The position numbers were made by a program, and so were the translations under genes. This document shows positions 41,169-50,261 of a DNA stretch of 64,000 bases, piece by piece. This stretch comes from Nocardioides sp. Root1257 (lineage in GTDB: Bacteria > Actinomycetota > Actinomycetes > Propionibacteriales > Nocardioidaceae), in the NCBI RefSeq assembly GCF_001425175.1, contig NZ_LMDV01000010.1:1-64000 (forward strand). The letters run 5' to 3'. The notes beneath the pieces were generated by a model, which did no database searches, was not told the origin of the DNA, and worked only from the letters and a program-made list of their open reading frames with translations. Within the stretch, counting starts at the first letter, position 1, and every line of letters begins with the position of its first letter.

Positions 41169-41212
41169 GAACCTTAGTTGTGCTTGCAATGAGCCGAACT
41201 AGTTCCTACCGT
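41169..41212 (+). promoter_or_regulatory. zwf promoter with a palindromic operator in its spacer
   Basis: TTGCAA (41184-41189) and TACCGT (41207-41212) are 17 bp apart, and the ATG of zwf (41220) lies seven bases after the -10, so the mRNA is probably leaderless. A perfect palindrome GAACTAGTTC (41196-41205) sits inside the spacer. A related sequence GAACCTTAGTTG (41169-41180) lies 27 bp upstream. These are good candidate sites for the divergent ROK repressor. Confidence 0.6.
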
Positions 41213-41219
41213 GGACGAC

Positions 41220-42716
41220 ATGGACCCTCACCCCAGCCCGCACGTGCTGCCGGCCGCGTGCGACTTCACCGTCTTCGGTGGCACGGGAGACCTGGCCCTG
41301 CGCAAGCTGCTGCCGGCCCTCTACCACCGCGACCTCGAGGGTCAGCTGCCCGCCGACTACCGGATCCTCGGCGTCTCGCGCTCCGACCTCGACGACGCCG
41401 GCTGGCGCGCGGAGGTGCGCGAGGCCCTCTCCCTGCACGTCGACGCCGCGGACCTGTACGACGGTGCGGTCGACCGCTTCCTGGCGCGGCTCTTCCACCT
41501 GATGCTCGACGCCGAGGTCCCCGAGGACTGGGACCGCTTCCACGCGCTGCTCAAGGACCGGCCCCGCCCCGACGACGCGGTGCGCGTCTTCTACCTCGCC
41601 GTCGCCCCGAAGCTGTTCGGCTCGATCTGCCAGCGCCTCGACGAGATCGGCGTCGTCGACGAGCACGCCCGCGTCGTCCTCGAGAAGCCGATCGGCCACG
41701 ACCTGGAGTCGGCCCGCGAGGTCAACGACGCCGTCGGCCGGGTCTTCGCCGAGTCCCAGATCTTCCGGATCGACCACTACCTCGGCAAGGAGAGCGTCCA
41801 GAACCTCCTGGTCACGCGCTTCGCCAACACGTTCCTCGAGCCGCTGTGGAACTCCCGCTGGGTCGACCACGTCGAGATCACCGTCTCCGAGACCGTCGGG
41901 GTCGGTGGCCGCGGCGAGTACTACGACCACGCGGGCGCGCTGCGCGACATGGTGCAGAACCACCTGCTCCAGCTGCTCTGCCTGGTGGCGATGGAGCCCC
42001 CGACGTACGTCGGCCGCGAGACCGTGCGCGACGAGAAGGTCAAGGTGCTCCAGGCACTGCGACCGATGGGACCGACCGACGTCGACCAGGACACCGTCCG
42101 TGGTCGCTACGAGGCAGGACTCGTCGACGGCACCGCCGTGCCGTCGTACGCCGAGGACCTGGGTCACGGGGGGTCTCGGACCGAGACCTTCGTGGCCCTC
42201 AAGACCGAGGTGCAGAACTGGCGATGGGCCGGGGTGCCGTTCTACCTGCGCACCGGCAAGAGGATGGATCGACGGGCGTCCGAGATCGTGGTGGTCTTCA
42301 AGGAGCCGCCGCACTCGATGTTCCCCGGGGCCGAGGGCGTCACCGCGCCGAACCGGCTGCACATCCTGGTCCAGCCCGACGAGGGCATGCGCCTGCACCT
42401 CACCGCCAAGGAGCCCGGGCCCGGGGGCTACCGCCTCCGGCCGGTCTCCTTGGACCTCAGCTACGCGACCGCGTTCGACGAGCGGCTGCCGGACGCCTAC
42501 GAGCGTCTGCTGATGGACGTCATCAAGGGCAACCCCACGCTCTTCATGCGCCGCGACGAGGTCGAGGCGGCCTGGACCTGGACCGAGCCGATCCTGCGTC
42601 GCTGGGCGGCGACGCCCGAGCGGCCGCGGAAGTACCCGGCCGGCACGACCGGTCCGACCGCCGCCGCGATGCTCCTCGAGCGGGACGGCCGAACCTGGCA
42701 GGAGCCCGACCAGTGA
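41220..42716 (+). CDS. zwf: Glucose-6-phosphate 1-dehydrogenase
   Basis: A 498-residue enzyme that oxidises glucose 6-phosphate to 6-phosphogluconolactone. The NADP motif GGTGDLA is at residues 20-26 and the active-site RIDHYLGKE at about 183-191. The ATG at 41220 fits a leaderless start; a GTG nine bases upstream is the alternative. It is the first gene of a zwf-edd-eda operon and overlaps edd by four bases (GTGA). No lactonase gene is present between zwf and edd. Confidence 0.95.
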   Translation: MDPHPSPHVLPAACDFTVFGGTGDLALRKLLPALYHRDLEGQLPADYRILGVSRSDLDDAGWRAEVREALSLHVDAADLYDGAVDRFLARLFHLMLDAEVPEDWDRFHALLKDRPRPDDAVRVFYLAVAPKLFGSICQRLDEIGVVDEHARVVLEKPIGHDLESAREVNDAVGRVFAESQIFRIDHYLGKESVQNLLVTRFANTFLEPLWNSRWVDHVEITVSETVGVGGRGEYYDHAGALRDMVQNHLLQLLCLVAMEPPTYVGRETVRDEKVKVLQALRPMGPTDVDQDTVRGRYEAGLVDGTAVPSYAEDLGHGGSRTETFVALKTEVQNWRWAGVPFYLRTGKRMDRRASEIVVVFKEPPHSMFPGAEGVTAPNRLHILVQPDEGMRLHLTAKEPGPGGYRLRPVSLDLSYATAFDERLPDAYERLLMDVIKGNPTLFMRRDEVEAAWTWTEPILRRWAATPERPRKYPAGTTGPTAAAMLLERDGRTWQEPDQ

Positions 42717-44602
42717 CCCCTCCCCCTCAGCAGCTGCATCCCACCCTCGAGGCCGTGACGGCCCGGATCGTCGAGCGCAGCGCGGAGAGCCGCGCCGAGT
42801 ACCAGCGCCGGATCGACGCGGCCGGCCAGGTCGGCCCGGCCCGCGGCCGGCTCGCCTGCGCCAACCTGGCCCACGGCTTCGCCGCCTCGGAGCCGACGGA
42901 GAAGAAGGCGCTGCGCGGCCGCACCAAGCCGAACGTCGCGATCGTCTCCTCCTACAACGACATGCTCTCGGCGCACCAGCCCTACCGCGACTACCCCGAG
43001 GCGCTGAAGAAGGCCGTCATCCGGGCCGGCGGCATCGCCCAGTTCGCCGGCGGCGTCCCCGCCATGTGCGACGGGATCACCCAGGGCCGCGACGGCATGC
43101 AGCTCTCCCTCTACAGCCGTGACGTCATCGCGATGGCCACCGCGATCGCGCTCTCGCACGACATGTTCGACGGCGCCCTGATGCTGGGGGTCTGCGACAA
43201 GATCACCCCCGGCCTGCTGATCGGCGCGCTGTCCTTCGGCCACCTGCCGACGGTGTTCGTCCCGGCCGGTCCGATGACCTCGGGCCTGCCCAACTCCGAG
43301 AAGGCCCGGGTCCGTCAGCTGTACGCCGAGGGCAAGATCGGCCGCGACGAGCTGCTCGAGGCCGAGGCGGCGTCGTACCACTCCGCCGGCACCTGCACGT
43401 TCTACGGCACCGCGAACTCCAACCAGCTGCTGATGGAGGTGCTCGGCCTGCACCTGCCCGGCTCGTCGTTCGTGAACCCCGGGACGCCGCTGCGCGAGGC
43501 GCTGACCCGCGCGGCCGGCTACCGGGTCACCGAGCTGACGGCCCAGGGCGCCGGTGACGGCGAGAGCACGCCGATCGGGCACATCGTCGACGAGAAGGCG
43601 ATCGTCAACGCCTGCGTCGCGCTGCTCGCGAGCGGCGGGTCGACCAACCACACGATGCACCTGGTCGCGATCGCGCGGGCCGCGGGCGTGGCCCTGACCT
43701 GGGACGACCTGTCCGACCTGTCCGCCGTCGTACCGCTGCTCAGCCGGATGTACCCCAACGGCGAGGCCGACGTGAACCACTTCCACGCCGCCGGCGGCAT
43801 CGCCTACCTGGTGCGCACGCTGCTGGAGGCCGGGCTGCTGCACGACGACGTGCTGACCGTCGCCGGCCACGGGCTCTGGCGCTACACGCAGGAGCCGGTC
43901 CTCCGTGGTGACGACCTGACCTGGGAGGACGGGCCGACCGAGTCCCTCGACCACGCGGTGCTGCGTCCCGCCGACGCGCCGTTCTCCCCCGACGGCGGCC
44001 TCCGGATGCTGACCGGGCCGCTCGGGCGGGCCGTCGTCAAGACGTCGGCCGTCAAGCCGGAGCACCGCTTCGTCAGCGCGCCGGCGGTGGTCTTCGACGA
44101 CCAGCACGACTTCCTCGAGGCCTTCGGCCACGGCGAGCTCGACGGCCGCGACTTCGTCGCCGTGATCCGCTACCAGGGCCCGGCCGCCAACGGCATGCCG
44201 GAGCTGCACAAGCTCACCCCGGCACTCGGCGTGCTGCAGGACCGCGGCCAGAAGGTCGCGATCGTCACCGACGGCCGGATGTCCGGCGCGTCCGGCAAGG
44301 TCCCGGCCGCCATCCACGTCACCCCCGAGGCCGCGCTCGGCGGTCCGCTGTCGCGGATCCAGGACGGCGACGTGATCACCGTCGACGCCGACGGCGGGCT
44401 GCTCGGCCTGCACGTCGACCACGAGGTCTTCGCCCGCCGCCCGATCACCGGCCGGGCGCCCCAGGGTCCCGAGTGGGCGGGCACCGGCCGCGAGCTGTTC
44501 GCCGCCTTCCGCGCCACGGTCGGCTCGGCCGACACCGGCGCCAGCGTCTTCCCGGGCGTCACCGCCCCCGGCCAGGAGGTCCCCGTTGCCCAGTCCGTCT
44601 AG
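42713..44602 (+). CDS. edd: 6-phosphogluconate dehydratase
   Basis: A 629-residue IlvD/Edd family enzyme that converts 6-phosphogluconate to KDPG. Cluster-ligand Cys residues are in PAMCDGITQG, GVCDKITPG and SAGTCTFYGTANSNQ, and the C-terminal IVTDGRMSGASGKVPAAIH is typical of Edd. The GTG at 42713 overlaps the zwf stop by four bases with AGGAG upstream. With eda next, this identifies a complete Entner-Doudoroff branch. Confidence 0.95.
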   Translation: MTPPPQQLHPTLEAVTARIVERSAESRAEYQRRIDAAGQVGPARGRLACANLAHGFAASEPTEKKALRGRTKPNVAIVSSYNDMLSAHQPYRDYPEALKKAVIRAGGIAQFAGGVPAMCDGITQGRDGMQLSLYSRDVIAMATAIALSHDMFDGALMLGVCDKITPGLLIGALSFGHLPTVFVPAGPMTSGLPNSEKARVRQLYAEGKIGRDELLEAEAASYHSAGTCTFYGTANSNQLLMEVLGLHLPGSSFVNPGTPLREALTRAAGYRVTELTAQGAGDGESTPIGHIVDEKAIVNACVALLASGGSTNHTMHLVAIARAAGVALTWDDLSDLSAVVPLLSRMYPNGEADVNHFHAAGGIAYLVRTLLEAGLLHDDVLTVAGHGLWRYTQEPVLRGDDLTWEDGPTESLDHAVLRPADAPFSPDGGLRMLTGPLGRAVVKTSAVKPEHRFVSAPAVVFDDQHDFLEAFGHGELDGRDFVAVIRYQGPAANGMPELHKLTPALGVLQDRGQKVAIVTDGRMSGASGKVPAAIHVTPEAALGGPLSRIQDGDVITVDADGGLLGLHVDHEVFARRPITGRAPQGPEWAGTGRELFAAFRATVGSADTGASVFPGVTAPGQEVPVAQSV

Positions 44603-45209
44603 CGTCCTCGACGTCGTCCCGGTGATGCCGGTCGTCGTCATCGACGACCTCGCCCACGCCGTGCCGGTCGCTCGCGCCCTGGTGGCGGGCGGCCTGCCGG
44701 CGATCGAGCTCACCCTGCGTACGCCGGTCGCCCTCGACGCGATCCGCGCGATCGCCTCCGAGGTGCCCGAGATCCTCATCGGCGCCGGCACCGTCACCTC
44801 GCCGGCGAACGCCCAGGACGCCCTCGATGCCGGCGCCCAGTTCCTGGTCTCCCCCGGCACCACCCGGTCTCTCCTGCACGCGATGCAGGACACCGGGCTG
44901 CCGTTCCTGCCCGGCACCGCCACCGTCTCCGAGGTGCTGGCCGCCCTGGAGGCGGGCTGCACCGAGATGAAGTTCTTCCCGGCGGCAGCCTCCGGAGGCA
45001 CGGCGTTCCTCAAGGCCGTCGGCGCCCCCGTGCCGGCCGCCCGGTTCTGCCCGACCGGCGGGATCACGCTGGGCTCGGCGCCGTCGTACCTCGCGCTCGA
45101 CAACGTCGGCTGCGTCGGTGGCTCGTGGATCACCCCGCCGGACGCGCTCGCCGCCGGCGACTGGGACCGGGTCACCCGGCTCGCCGCGGAGGCTGCCGCC
45201 CTGCGCTGA
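44586..45209 (+). CDS. eda: KDPG aldolase
   Basis: A 207-residue class I aldolase that splits 2-keto-3-deoxy-6-phosphogluconate into pyruvate and glyceraldehyde 3-phosphate. The general base Glu41 is in IELTLRTP and the Schiff-base Lys near residue 130 in EMKFFPAAASGG; CPTGGI follows. The TTG start is supported by AGGAGG five bases upstream and by the 17-bp overlap with edd. Last gene of the zwf-edd-eda operon. Confidence 0.95.
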   Translation: MPSPSSVLDVVPVMPVVVIDDLAHAVPVARALVAGGLPAIELTLRTPVALDAIRAIASEVPEILIGAGTVTSPANAQDALDAGAQFLVSPGTTRSLLHAMQDTGLPFLPGTATVSEVLAALEAGCTEMKFFPAAASGGTAFLKAVGAPVPAARFCPTGGITLGSAPSYLALDNVGCVGGSWITPPDALAAGDWDRVTRLAAEAAALR

Positions 45210-45238
45210 CCGTCCGACCCGGATGGAAGAGTGGCCCC

Positions 45239-45760
45239 GTGGGTCTGGACGGACGTGCTCTCGGGAGCCTGGTCGGGCTGGTCGGCGGCGAGGTCTTCGT
45301 GCAGGTCAACGCCGACGGGCTGCCGGGCGAGGCGATCGTGCGGGCTCTCGGCCTGGCGCTCGGGGCCCTGGTCGTCATCTCGCTGACCCGCTACCTCCGC
45401 TCCTCGCCGGTCGCTCCGCCGCCGCCCTCGCGCGCTGGACTGCGGCTCTACGGCATCGCCGTCACGGCGCTGGTGATCTCGATCCCGCTCGGTGCGGCAG
45501 CGCTGCGCGCGCTCGGCCGCGACGACCTGACCCCGGTGTGGGTCGTGCTGGTGCTGGGGCTCCACTTCGTCCCGTTCGCCCGAGCCTTCCGGCAGCCCTT
45601 CTTCACCCCGCTCGCCGTGGCGCTCGTCGCCGTGGCGCTGGTCGGCGGCGCCGCGACCCTGGCGGGCCTCGACGACGGCCCCGCCTGGACCGCGGTGGTC
45701 TCCGGCCTCACCCTCCTGGTGTCGGCGTCGCTCGGCCTGCTGCCGCGGCGCCGCGCCTAG
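45239..45760 (+). CDS. Unrecognised small integral membrane protein
   Basis: A 173-residue hydrophobic protein from a GTG at 45239, with GGAAGAG upstream. It has about five membrane segments (for example ALGLALGALVVISLTRYL, YGIAVTALVISIPLGAAAL and WTAVVSGLTLLVSASLGLL) and a conserved-looking LGLHFVPFARAFRQPFFTPL loop. I do not recognise the family. Its TAG stop forms part of a TAGGGT hexamer that may be the -10 box of the next gene. Confidence 0.6.
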   Translation: MGLDGRALGSLVGLVGGEVFVQVNADGLPGEAIVRALGLALGALVVISLTRYLRSSPVAPPPPSRAGLRLYGIAVTALVISIPLGAAALRALGRDDLTPVWVVLVLGLHFVPFARAFRQPFFTPLAVALVAVALVGGAATLAGLDDGPAWTAVVSGLTLLVSASLGLLPRRRA

Positions 45761-45770
45761 GGTCTCGGTC

Positions 45771-46430
45771 GTGGACCGACAGACGCAGGAGCTCCGCGAC
45801 GCCCACGACGTGCTCGCCGAGGTGTACGTCGAGCGGCTGACCGGGTTGCTCGACCAGATGCCGATCGAGCGCGCCGTGCTCGGCCTCTTCTCCGAGCTCG
45901 TGCGCGACGCGGGCGCCGGTCGTCCCGTGGGCGACCTCGGCTGCGGGACCGGCCGCCTGGCGCCGTACCTGGAGGCCCAGGGACTCACGAGCCGGGGCGT
46001 CGACCTGTCACCGGAGATGATCCGGGTCGCGCGCCGTGACCACCCCGGCCACGACTTCCAGGTCGGCGACCTGCGCGCGCTGCCGTTCGGCGACGCGGAG
46101 CTCGACGGCGCCGTCGCGTGGTACTCCCTGATGTACCTCGATCCCGACGACCGGGCCGCCGCCTTCGCCGAGATCGCTCGGGTGGTGAAGCCGGGCGGGT
46201 TCGTCGCGACGGCGTACAAGGTCGGTGACGACACCCGCCGTCGAGGTGGTCAGTCGCTCGACCTCGGCATCGGCTTCGACGTCTACTGGCACTCACCCGC
46301 GGAGGTCGAGCAGCGGTTCCGCGAGGCCGGGTTCGAGGTCGTCTTCTCGGCGGGACGGCCGGCGGACCCCGACGAGGTGCAGCCGCAGGGCTACCTCATC
46401 GCCCGCCGGAGCGATGCCGCGGGTCAGTAG
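45771..46430 (+). CDS. Class I SAM-dependent methyltransferase
   Basis: A 219-residue methyltransferase. Motif I is VGDLGCGTGRLAPYL, followed by GVDLSPEMI and the post-motif LRALPFGDAELDGAVAWYSLMY and VVKPGGFVATAYK. The methyl acceptor cannot be told. The GTG start lies seven bases after TAGGGT (45758-45763), consistent with a leaderless mRNA. Its end overlaps the convergent glutamate decarboxylase gene by seven bases. Confidence 0.85.
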   Translation: MDRQTQELRDAHDVLAEVYVERLTGLLDQMPIERAVLGLFSELVRDAGAGRPVGDLGCGTGRLAPYLEAQGLTSRGVDLSPEMIRVARRDHPGHDFQVGDLRALPFGDAELDGAVAWYSLMYLDPDDRAAAFAEIARVVKPGGFVATAYKVGDDTRRRGGQSLDLGIGFDVYWHSPAEVEQRFREAGFEVVFSAGRPADPDEVQPQGYLIARRSDAAGQ

Positions 46431-47803
46431 CCGGAGCCCTGCTTGACCTGCTCACGCTCCACCGCGGCTGCCGCGCCCTTGTGGTCGAGGGTCGTGCAGG
46501 CGTCCTCGATGTCCTGGCACAGGCGGTCGACCTGGGCCCGGCTCATCGTCTCCTTGACCAGCGCCCTCAGGATCTTCACGTCCTGGGCGTCCGGCGGCAG
46601 CGTGTACGCCGGCACCATCCAGCCGCGCTCGGCCGAGAGCTGCCAGGCGACGTCCGACTCGTCGTACGACACGTCGTGGCCGGCCTTGAGCCGGAAGGCC
46701 ACGAGCGGGAGCTGCTCCTGGTCGTCGCCGATCACCTCGAAGCGCCCGCCGGCGCGCAGGTTGTCGGCGAGCGCCTTCGCGTTCTCCTGCATCTGCCGCA
46801 TCACGTAGGTGTAGCCCTCGCGGCCGAGGCGGACGAACATGTAGTACTGCGCGAGCACCATCGCGGCCCCGGTGGAGAAGTTGAGCGTGAAGGTCGCGTC
46901 GGTCTTGCCGAGGTAGTTCTCGTAGAAGACCAGGTCCTCGGCGAGGTCGCTCCTCTCCCGGAAGACGAGCCACCCGATGCCGGGGTAGACGAGCCCGTAC
47001 TTGTGGCCGGAGACGTTGATCGACCGGACCTGCTCGAGCCGGAAGTCCCAGGCGGAGTCCGGGTAGAGGAAGGGCCACACGAAGCCGCCGCTGGCGCCGT
47101 CGACGTGCACCGGGATGTCGAGGCCACGGTCGGCCTTGAGTCGGACCAGGAGGTCGTTGATGCCGCGGATGTCGTCCATGTGCCCGGTGAACGTCGTCCC
47201 GAGCACCCCGACGACGCCGATGGTGTTCTCGTCGAGGTGGGCCACGACGTCGTCGGGACCGATCGTGTACTTGTTCTCGGCCAAGGGCACGATGCGCGGC
47301 TCGACGTCGAAGTAGCGGCAGAACTTCTCCCAGACGACGTGCACGTCGCCGCCGAAGACCAGGTTGGGCCGGTCGACCGGCTGCCCGGCGGCCTCCCGTC
47401 GTTCCTTCCACTTCCACTTCAGGGAGAGGGCGCCGAGCATGATCGCCTCGGACGAGCCCTGGGTGCGGCAGCCGGTCGTCTCGCCGGGTGCGTGGAAGAG
47501 GTCCGCGAGCATCCGCACGCAGCGCTGCTCGATCTCGGCGGAGATCGGGTACTCGGCGTGGTCGATGAAGTTGCGGTGCAGGTTCTCGGCGATGATCCGC
47601 TGCGCCTCCGGCTCCATCCAGGTGGTCACGAAGGTGGCGAGGTTGCGCTGGGGGTCGCCCTCCATCACCAGGTCCTCACCGATCAGACGCATGGCCTCGA
47701 CGGGCACCATGCCGCTCTCGGGGAAGGTCGTGGACGGCGCCGACTCAGTGAGGAAGCGGTTGCCGAAGAGGGCGGTTGCCCGGTCGTCCGATGCACGGTT
47801 CAT
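46424..47803 (-). CDS. gadB: Glutamate decarboxylase
   Basis: A 459-residue PLP enzyme that decarboxylates glutamate to GABA, consuming a proton. The PLP Lys is in INVSGHKYGLVYPGIGW at about residue 267; CRTQGSSEAIMLGAL, HVDGASGGFVWPF and the N-terminal FPESGMVPVEAMRLI are GadB hallmarks. The C-terminal pH-switch His common in E. coli GadB is not evident (the end is VKQGSGY). No glutamate/GABA antiporter lies nearby. The start is the ATG at 47803. Confidence 0.93.
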   Translation of the reverse strand: MNRASDDRATALFGNRFLTESAPSTTFPESGMVPVEAMRLIGEDLVMEGDPQRNLATFVTTWMEPEAQRIIAENLHRNFIDHAEYPISAEIEQRCVRMLADLFHAPGETTGCRTQGSSEAIMLGALSLKWKWKERREAAGQPVDRPNLVFGGDVHVVWEKFCRYFDVEPRIVPLAENKYTIGPDDVVAHLDENTIGVVGVLGTTFTGHMDDIRGINDLLVRLKADRGLDIPVHVDGASGGFVWPFLYPDSAWDFRLEQVRSINVSGHKYGLVYPGIGWLVFRERSDLAEDLVFYENYLGKTDATFTLNFSTGAAMVLAQYYMFVRLGREGYTYVMRQMQENAKALADNLRAGGRFEVIGDDQEQLPLVAFRLKAGHDVSYDESDVAWQLSAERGWMVPAYTLPPDAQDVKILRALVKETMSRAQVDRLCQDIEDACTTLDHKGAAAAVEREQVKQGSGY

Positions 47804-47852
47804 GCCACCGAGCCAAGCACGTGCGGACCTCCGCGTCGTCACCCCTTTTGGA

Positions 47853-48767
47853 CTAGCCCGGGGACCCACCCGCGGCGGTCTGCGGTCGCTCGAACAGCTG
47901 CAGCACCCCGCCGACGGCGAAGCACACGGCGCCGCAGAACGTGCCCCAGTTGACCAGCCCGACGTCCAGGGCGGTCGAGGTGGCGGGTCGGGTGAACGCG
48001 GCGATCCCGGCCAGGAGGAAGAGGATCGAGCCGAGCTGGTTGATGCCGACGATCCACCACCCGAGGTCGTTGACGACGCGCCAGATGCGACCGTGCCCGA
48101 CCTCGACGAGCGCGAGGTGCCCGGAGACCAGGAAGCAGACGCAGCCGACCATGTCGGGCACCCAGATCCAGCCGTTGGTCTGCCGCGGCGTGAGGTCCTG
48201 GGCGAAGGCAGCCACCAGGCTGACGCCGAAGAAGAGCGTCCCGACGAACAGCACGGCGGCACTGAGCCACCCGATGTGAGCGGGCTCGAAGGCGGCCCAT
48301 CGCCAGCGCGCGGACGCGAGGGCGCCGGTGTCGTCGATGTCCGTGGGCGTGTTGGACGCCTGGAGCACCGACACGTAGCCGCCCAGGCTGAAGAACACCC
48401 CGCCGACGAGGTAGACGAGGTCGACGTCCCGCAGGTCACCCAGGTCGAGCTGCGCCATCAGCGCCCCGACGGCGAAGAGTGCGCCGCCGAGGGTGAACGC
48501 GGTCGCGGCTACCAGGTTGGCCCGACCGAGCCGACGGGCGGTCGGAGGTGCGGCGTCGACGAAGCCGACGGCCGAGCCCTCGGCGTCGAGCAGCTCCACC
48601 CGGCCGCGGCGGCGGGCGAGACGGGACGCCCAGCGCACCGCCCCGCCGTCCGGCAGCGCCCAGGTGACCCGGGTCGTGAACCATGCCGACCGCTCGACCC
48701 GGCTCAGGACCCATCGGGCCGGGTGGGTGCGCGGGACGCCGGCGGCCGGCGCGGCCTGCGGGGACAT
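47853..48767 (-). CDS. Integral membrane protein, YrhK-like
   Basis: A 304-residue protein from the ATG at 48767. After a basic N-terminal region of about 80 residues it has six or seven membrane segments. Two similar stretches (LVYLVGGVFFSLGGYVSVLQ and VNWGTFCGAVCFAVGGVLQLFE) each look like a YrhK-type unit, so the protein may be a tandem YrhK repeat. Function unknown. It lies 49 bp upstream of gadB on the same strand and could be co-transcribed; a role in acid or pH stress is only a contextual guess. Confidence 0.55.
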   Translation of the reverse strand: MSPQAAPAAGVPRTHPARWVLSRVERSAWFTTRVTWALPDGGAVRWASRLARRRGRVELLDAEGSAVGFVDAAPPTARRLGRANLVAATAFTLGGALFAVGALMAQLDLGDLRDVDLVYLVGGVFFSLGGYVSVLQASNTPTDIDDTGALASARWRWAAFEPAHIGWLSAAVLFVGTLFFGVSLVAAFAQDLTPRQTNGWIWVPDMVGCVCFLVSGHLALVEVGHGRIWRVVNDLGWWIVGINQLGSILFLLAGIAAFTRPATSTALDVGLVNWGTFCGAVCFAVGGVLQLFERPQTAAGGSPG

Positions 48768-48792
48768 GAGGCTGACTCTAGGGTGTGTCTCC

Positions 48793-49629
48793 GTGGTCAC
48801 CCGTCGGTACGACGTCCAGCTGCCCAGCCACACCGTCCACGTCCTCGAGTGGGGGCCGGCGGACGGTCGGCTCGTGGTGGCCCTGCACGGGTTCCCCGAC
48901 ACTGCCGCGACCTGGCGCCGGGTCGCGCCGCTACTGGCCGAGGGCGGGCTCCGGGTCGCCGCGCCGTTCCTGCGCGGCTACGCGCCGTCGGGAATCCCCG
49001 CCGACGGCGACTACTCGGTGCGCGCGCTGGTCGGCGACGCGGTGGCGCTCCACGACGCCCTCGGCGGTGACACCGACAGCGTGCTGGTCGGCCACGACTG
49101 GGGCGCGATCACGACCAACGCGGTCGCGGCCGACCCGGCCTCGCCGTACGCCCGACACGTCTCGCTCGCGGTGCCGCCGTTCACGGCGATGAACCCCTCG
49201 CGGTCGACGTGGCGGCCGTGGCTGGCAGCGATGGTGCGTCAGCCCTTCCACTCCTGGTACATCGCGGCCAACCAGGTCCCCGGCCTGTCCGAGCGGACCT
49301 TCGACCGGCTCACGACGCGGTTGTGGCGATCGTGGTCACCGGCGTACGACGCCCGCGAGGACCTCGACCTGCTGCGCGCCGCCGTACCGGACCGCGCGCA
49401 CGCGCGGGCGGTGGTGTCGTACTACCGCGCGATGCTCGGCAGCGGGATCGCGCCGGCACTCGCCGAGCCGGTGCACCCGCTCCTGGTCCTGCACGGCGAC
49501 GGCGACCGCTGCATGGAGCCGGGGCTGGCGCGCCTCGCGGGCGCGACGGAGATCGCCGGCGCCGGCCACTTCCTCCAGCTGGAGCAACCCGGGGCGGTGG
49601 CGGCGGAGGTCCTGGCCTTCGTCAGCTGA
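48793..49629 (+). CDS. Alpha/beta hydrolase of the epoxide hydrolase/dehalogenase type
   Basis: A 278-residue hydrolase. The oxyanion motif is LHGFPDTAATW, the nucleophile elbow VGHDWGAI supplies an Asp near residue 102 (Asp rather than Ser marks epoxide hydrolases and haloalkane dehalogenases), and GAGHFLQLEQP holds the catalytic His. The GTG at 48793 is used; a TAGGGT hexamer lies eight bases upstream. Substrate unknown. The end overlaps the convergent tag gene by eight bases. Confidence 0.82.
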   Translation: MVTRRYDVQLPSHTVHVLEWGPADGRLVVALHGFPDTAATWRRVAPLLAEGGLRVAAPFLRGYAPSGIPADGDYSVRALVGDAVALHDALGGDTDSVLVGHDWGAITTNAVAADPASPYARHVSLAVPPFTAMNPSRSTWRPWLAAMVRQPFHSWYIAANQVPGLSERTFDRLTTRLWRSWSPAYDAREDLDLLRAAVPDRAHARAVVSYYRAMLGSGIAPALAEPVHPLLVLHGDGDRCMEPGLARLAGATEIAGAGHFLQLEQPGAVAAEVLAFVS

Positions 49630-50197
49630 GGCCGCGCCGGAAGCAGCCCACGAGGTGCGGGTCGAAGATGCCGATCGCCTCCATCAGGGCGTACATCGTC
49701 GTGGGTCCCACGAACGCGAAGCCGCGCTTCTTCAGGCCCTTCGAGAGCGCGACCGACTCGGCCGACGTGGTCGCCATCTCCGCGGTGTCCTTCCACGCGG
49801 GGGGCTCGTCGGGGGCGAACCCGAGCACGAACGCCTCCAGCCCTTCGGCGTCGCGCAGCGCCACGCTCGCGCGGGCGTTGGTGACCGCAGCCTCGATCTT
49901 CATCCGGTTGCGGACGATCCGGGGTTCCTGCATCAACCGCTCGACGTCCGCCTCGTCGAAGGCCGCGATCGCCTCCGCGTCGAAGCCGTGGAAGACCTCG
50001 CGGAACGCCGGCCGCTTGTTGAGGATCGTCGACCAGGACAGCCCGGACTGGAACGCCTCCAGGGTCAGCCGTTCGAGGTACGCCGCCTCGCCGTCCACGC
50101 GGCGACCCCACTCCTCGTCGTGGTAGTCGCGCATCACCCCCGCACCGCCCGCCCACGGGCAGCGCGCGACCCCGTCCTCACCGATCAGCGGTCCCAT
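49622..50197 (-). CDS. tag: DNA-3-methyladenine glycosylase I
   Basis: A 191-residue base-excision repair enzyme that removes 3-methyladenine from alkylated DNA. The zinc ligands Cys13, His26, His181 and Cys185 are present (CPWAG, YHDEEWG, PHLVGC), together with LTLEAFQSGLSWSTIL. The ATG at 50197 follows CAGGAT by six bases with no separate ribosome site. Length is normal for Tag. Confidence 0.95.
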   Translation of the reverse strand: MGPLIGEDGVARCPWAGGAGVMRDYHDEEWGRRVDGEAAYLERLTLEAFQSGLSWSTILNKRPAFREVFHGFDAEAIAAFDEADVERLMQEPRIVRNRMKIEAAVTNARASVALRDAEGLEAFVLGFAPDEPPAWKDTAEMATTSAESVALSKGLKKRGFAFVGPTTMYALMEAIGIFDPHLVGCFRRGLS

Positions 50198-50261
50198 GGC
50201 CCCATCCTGACCCAGACCGCCGACACCTGAACCCCGCGGCGTCCCCGGTCGTGTCACTCCC

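Noticed and set aside
42497..46234. A 1245-codon minus-strand frame across edd and eda
   Set aside because: It is antisense to three clear genes, with biased composition and no domain.
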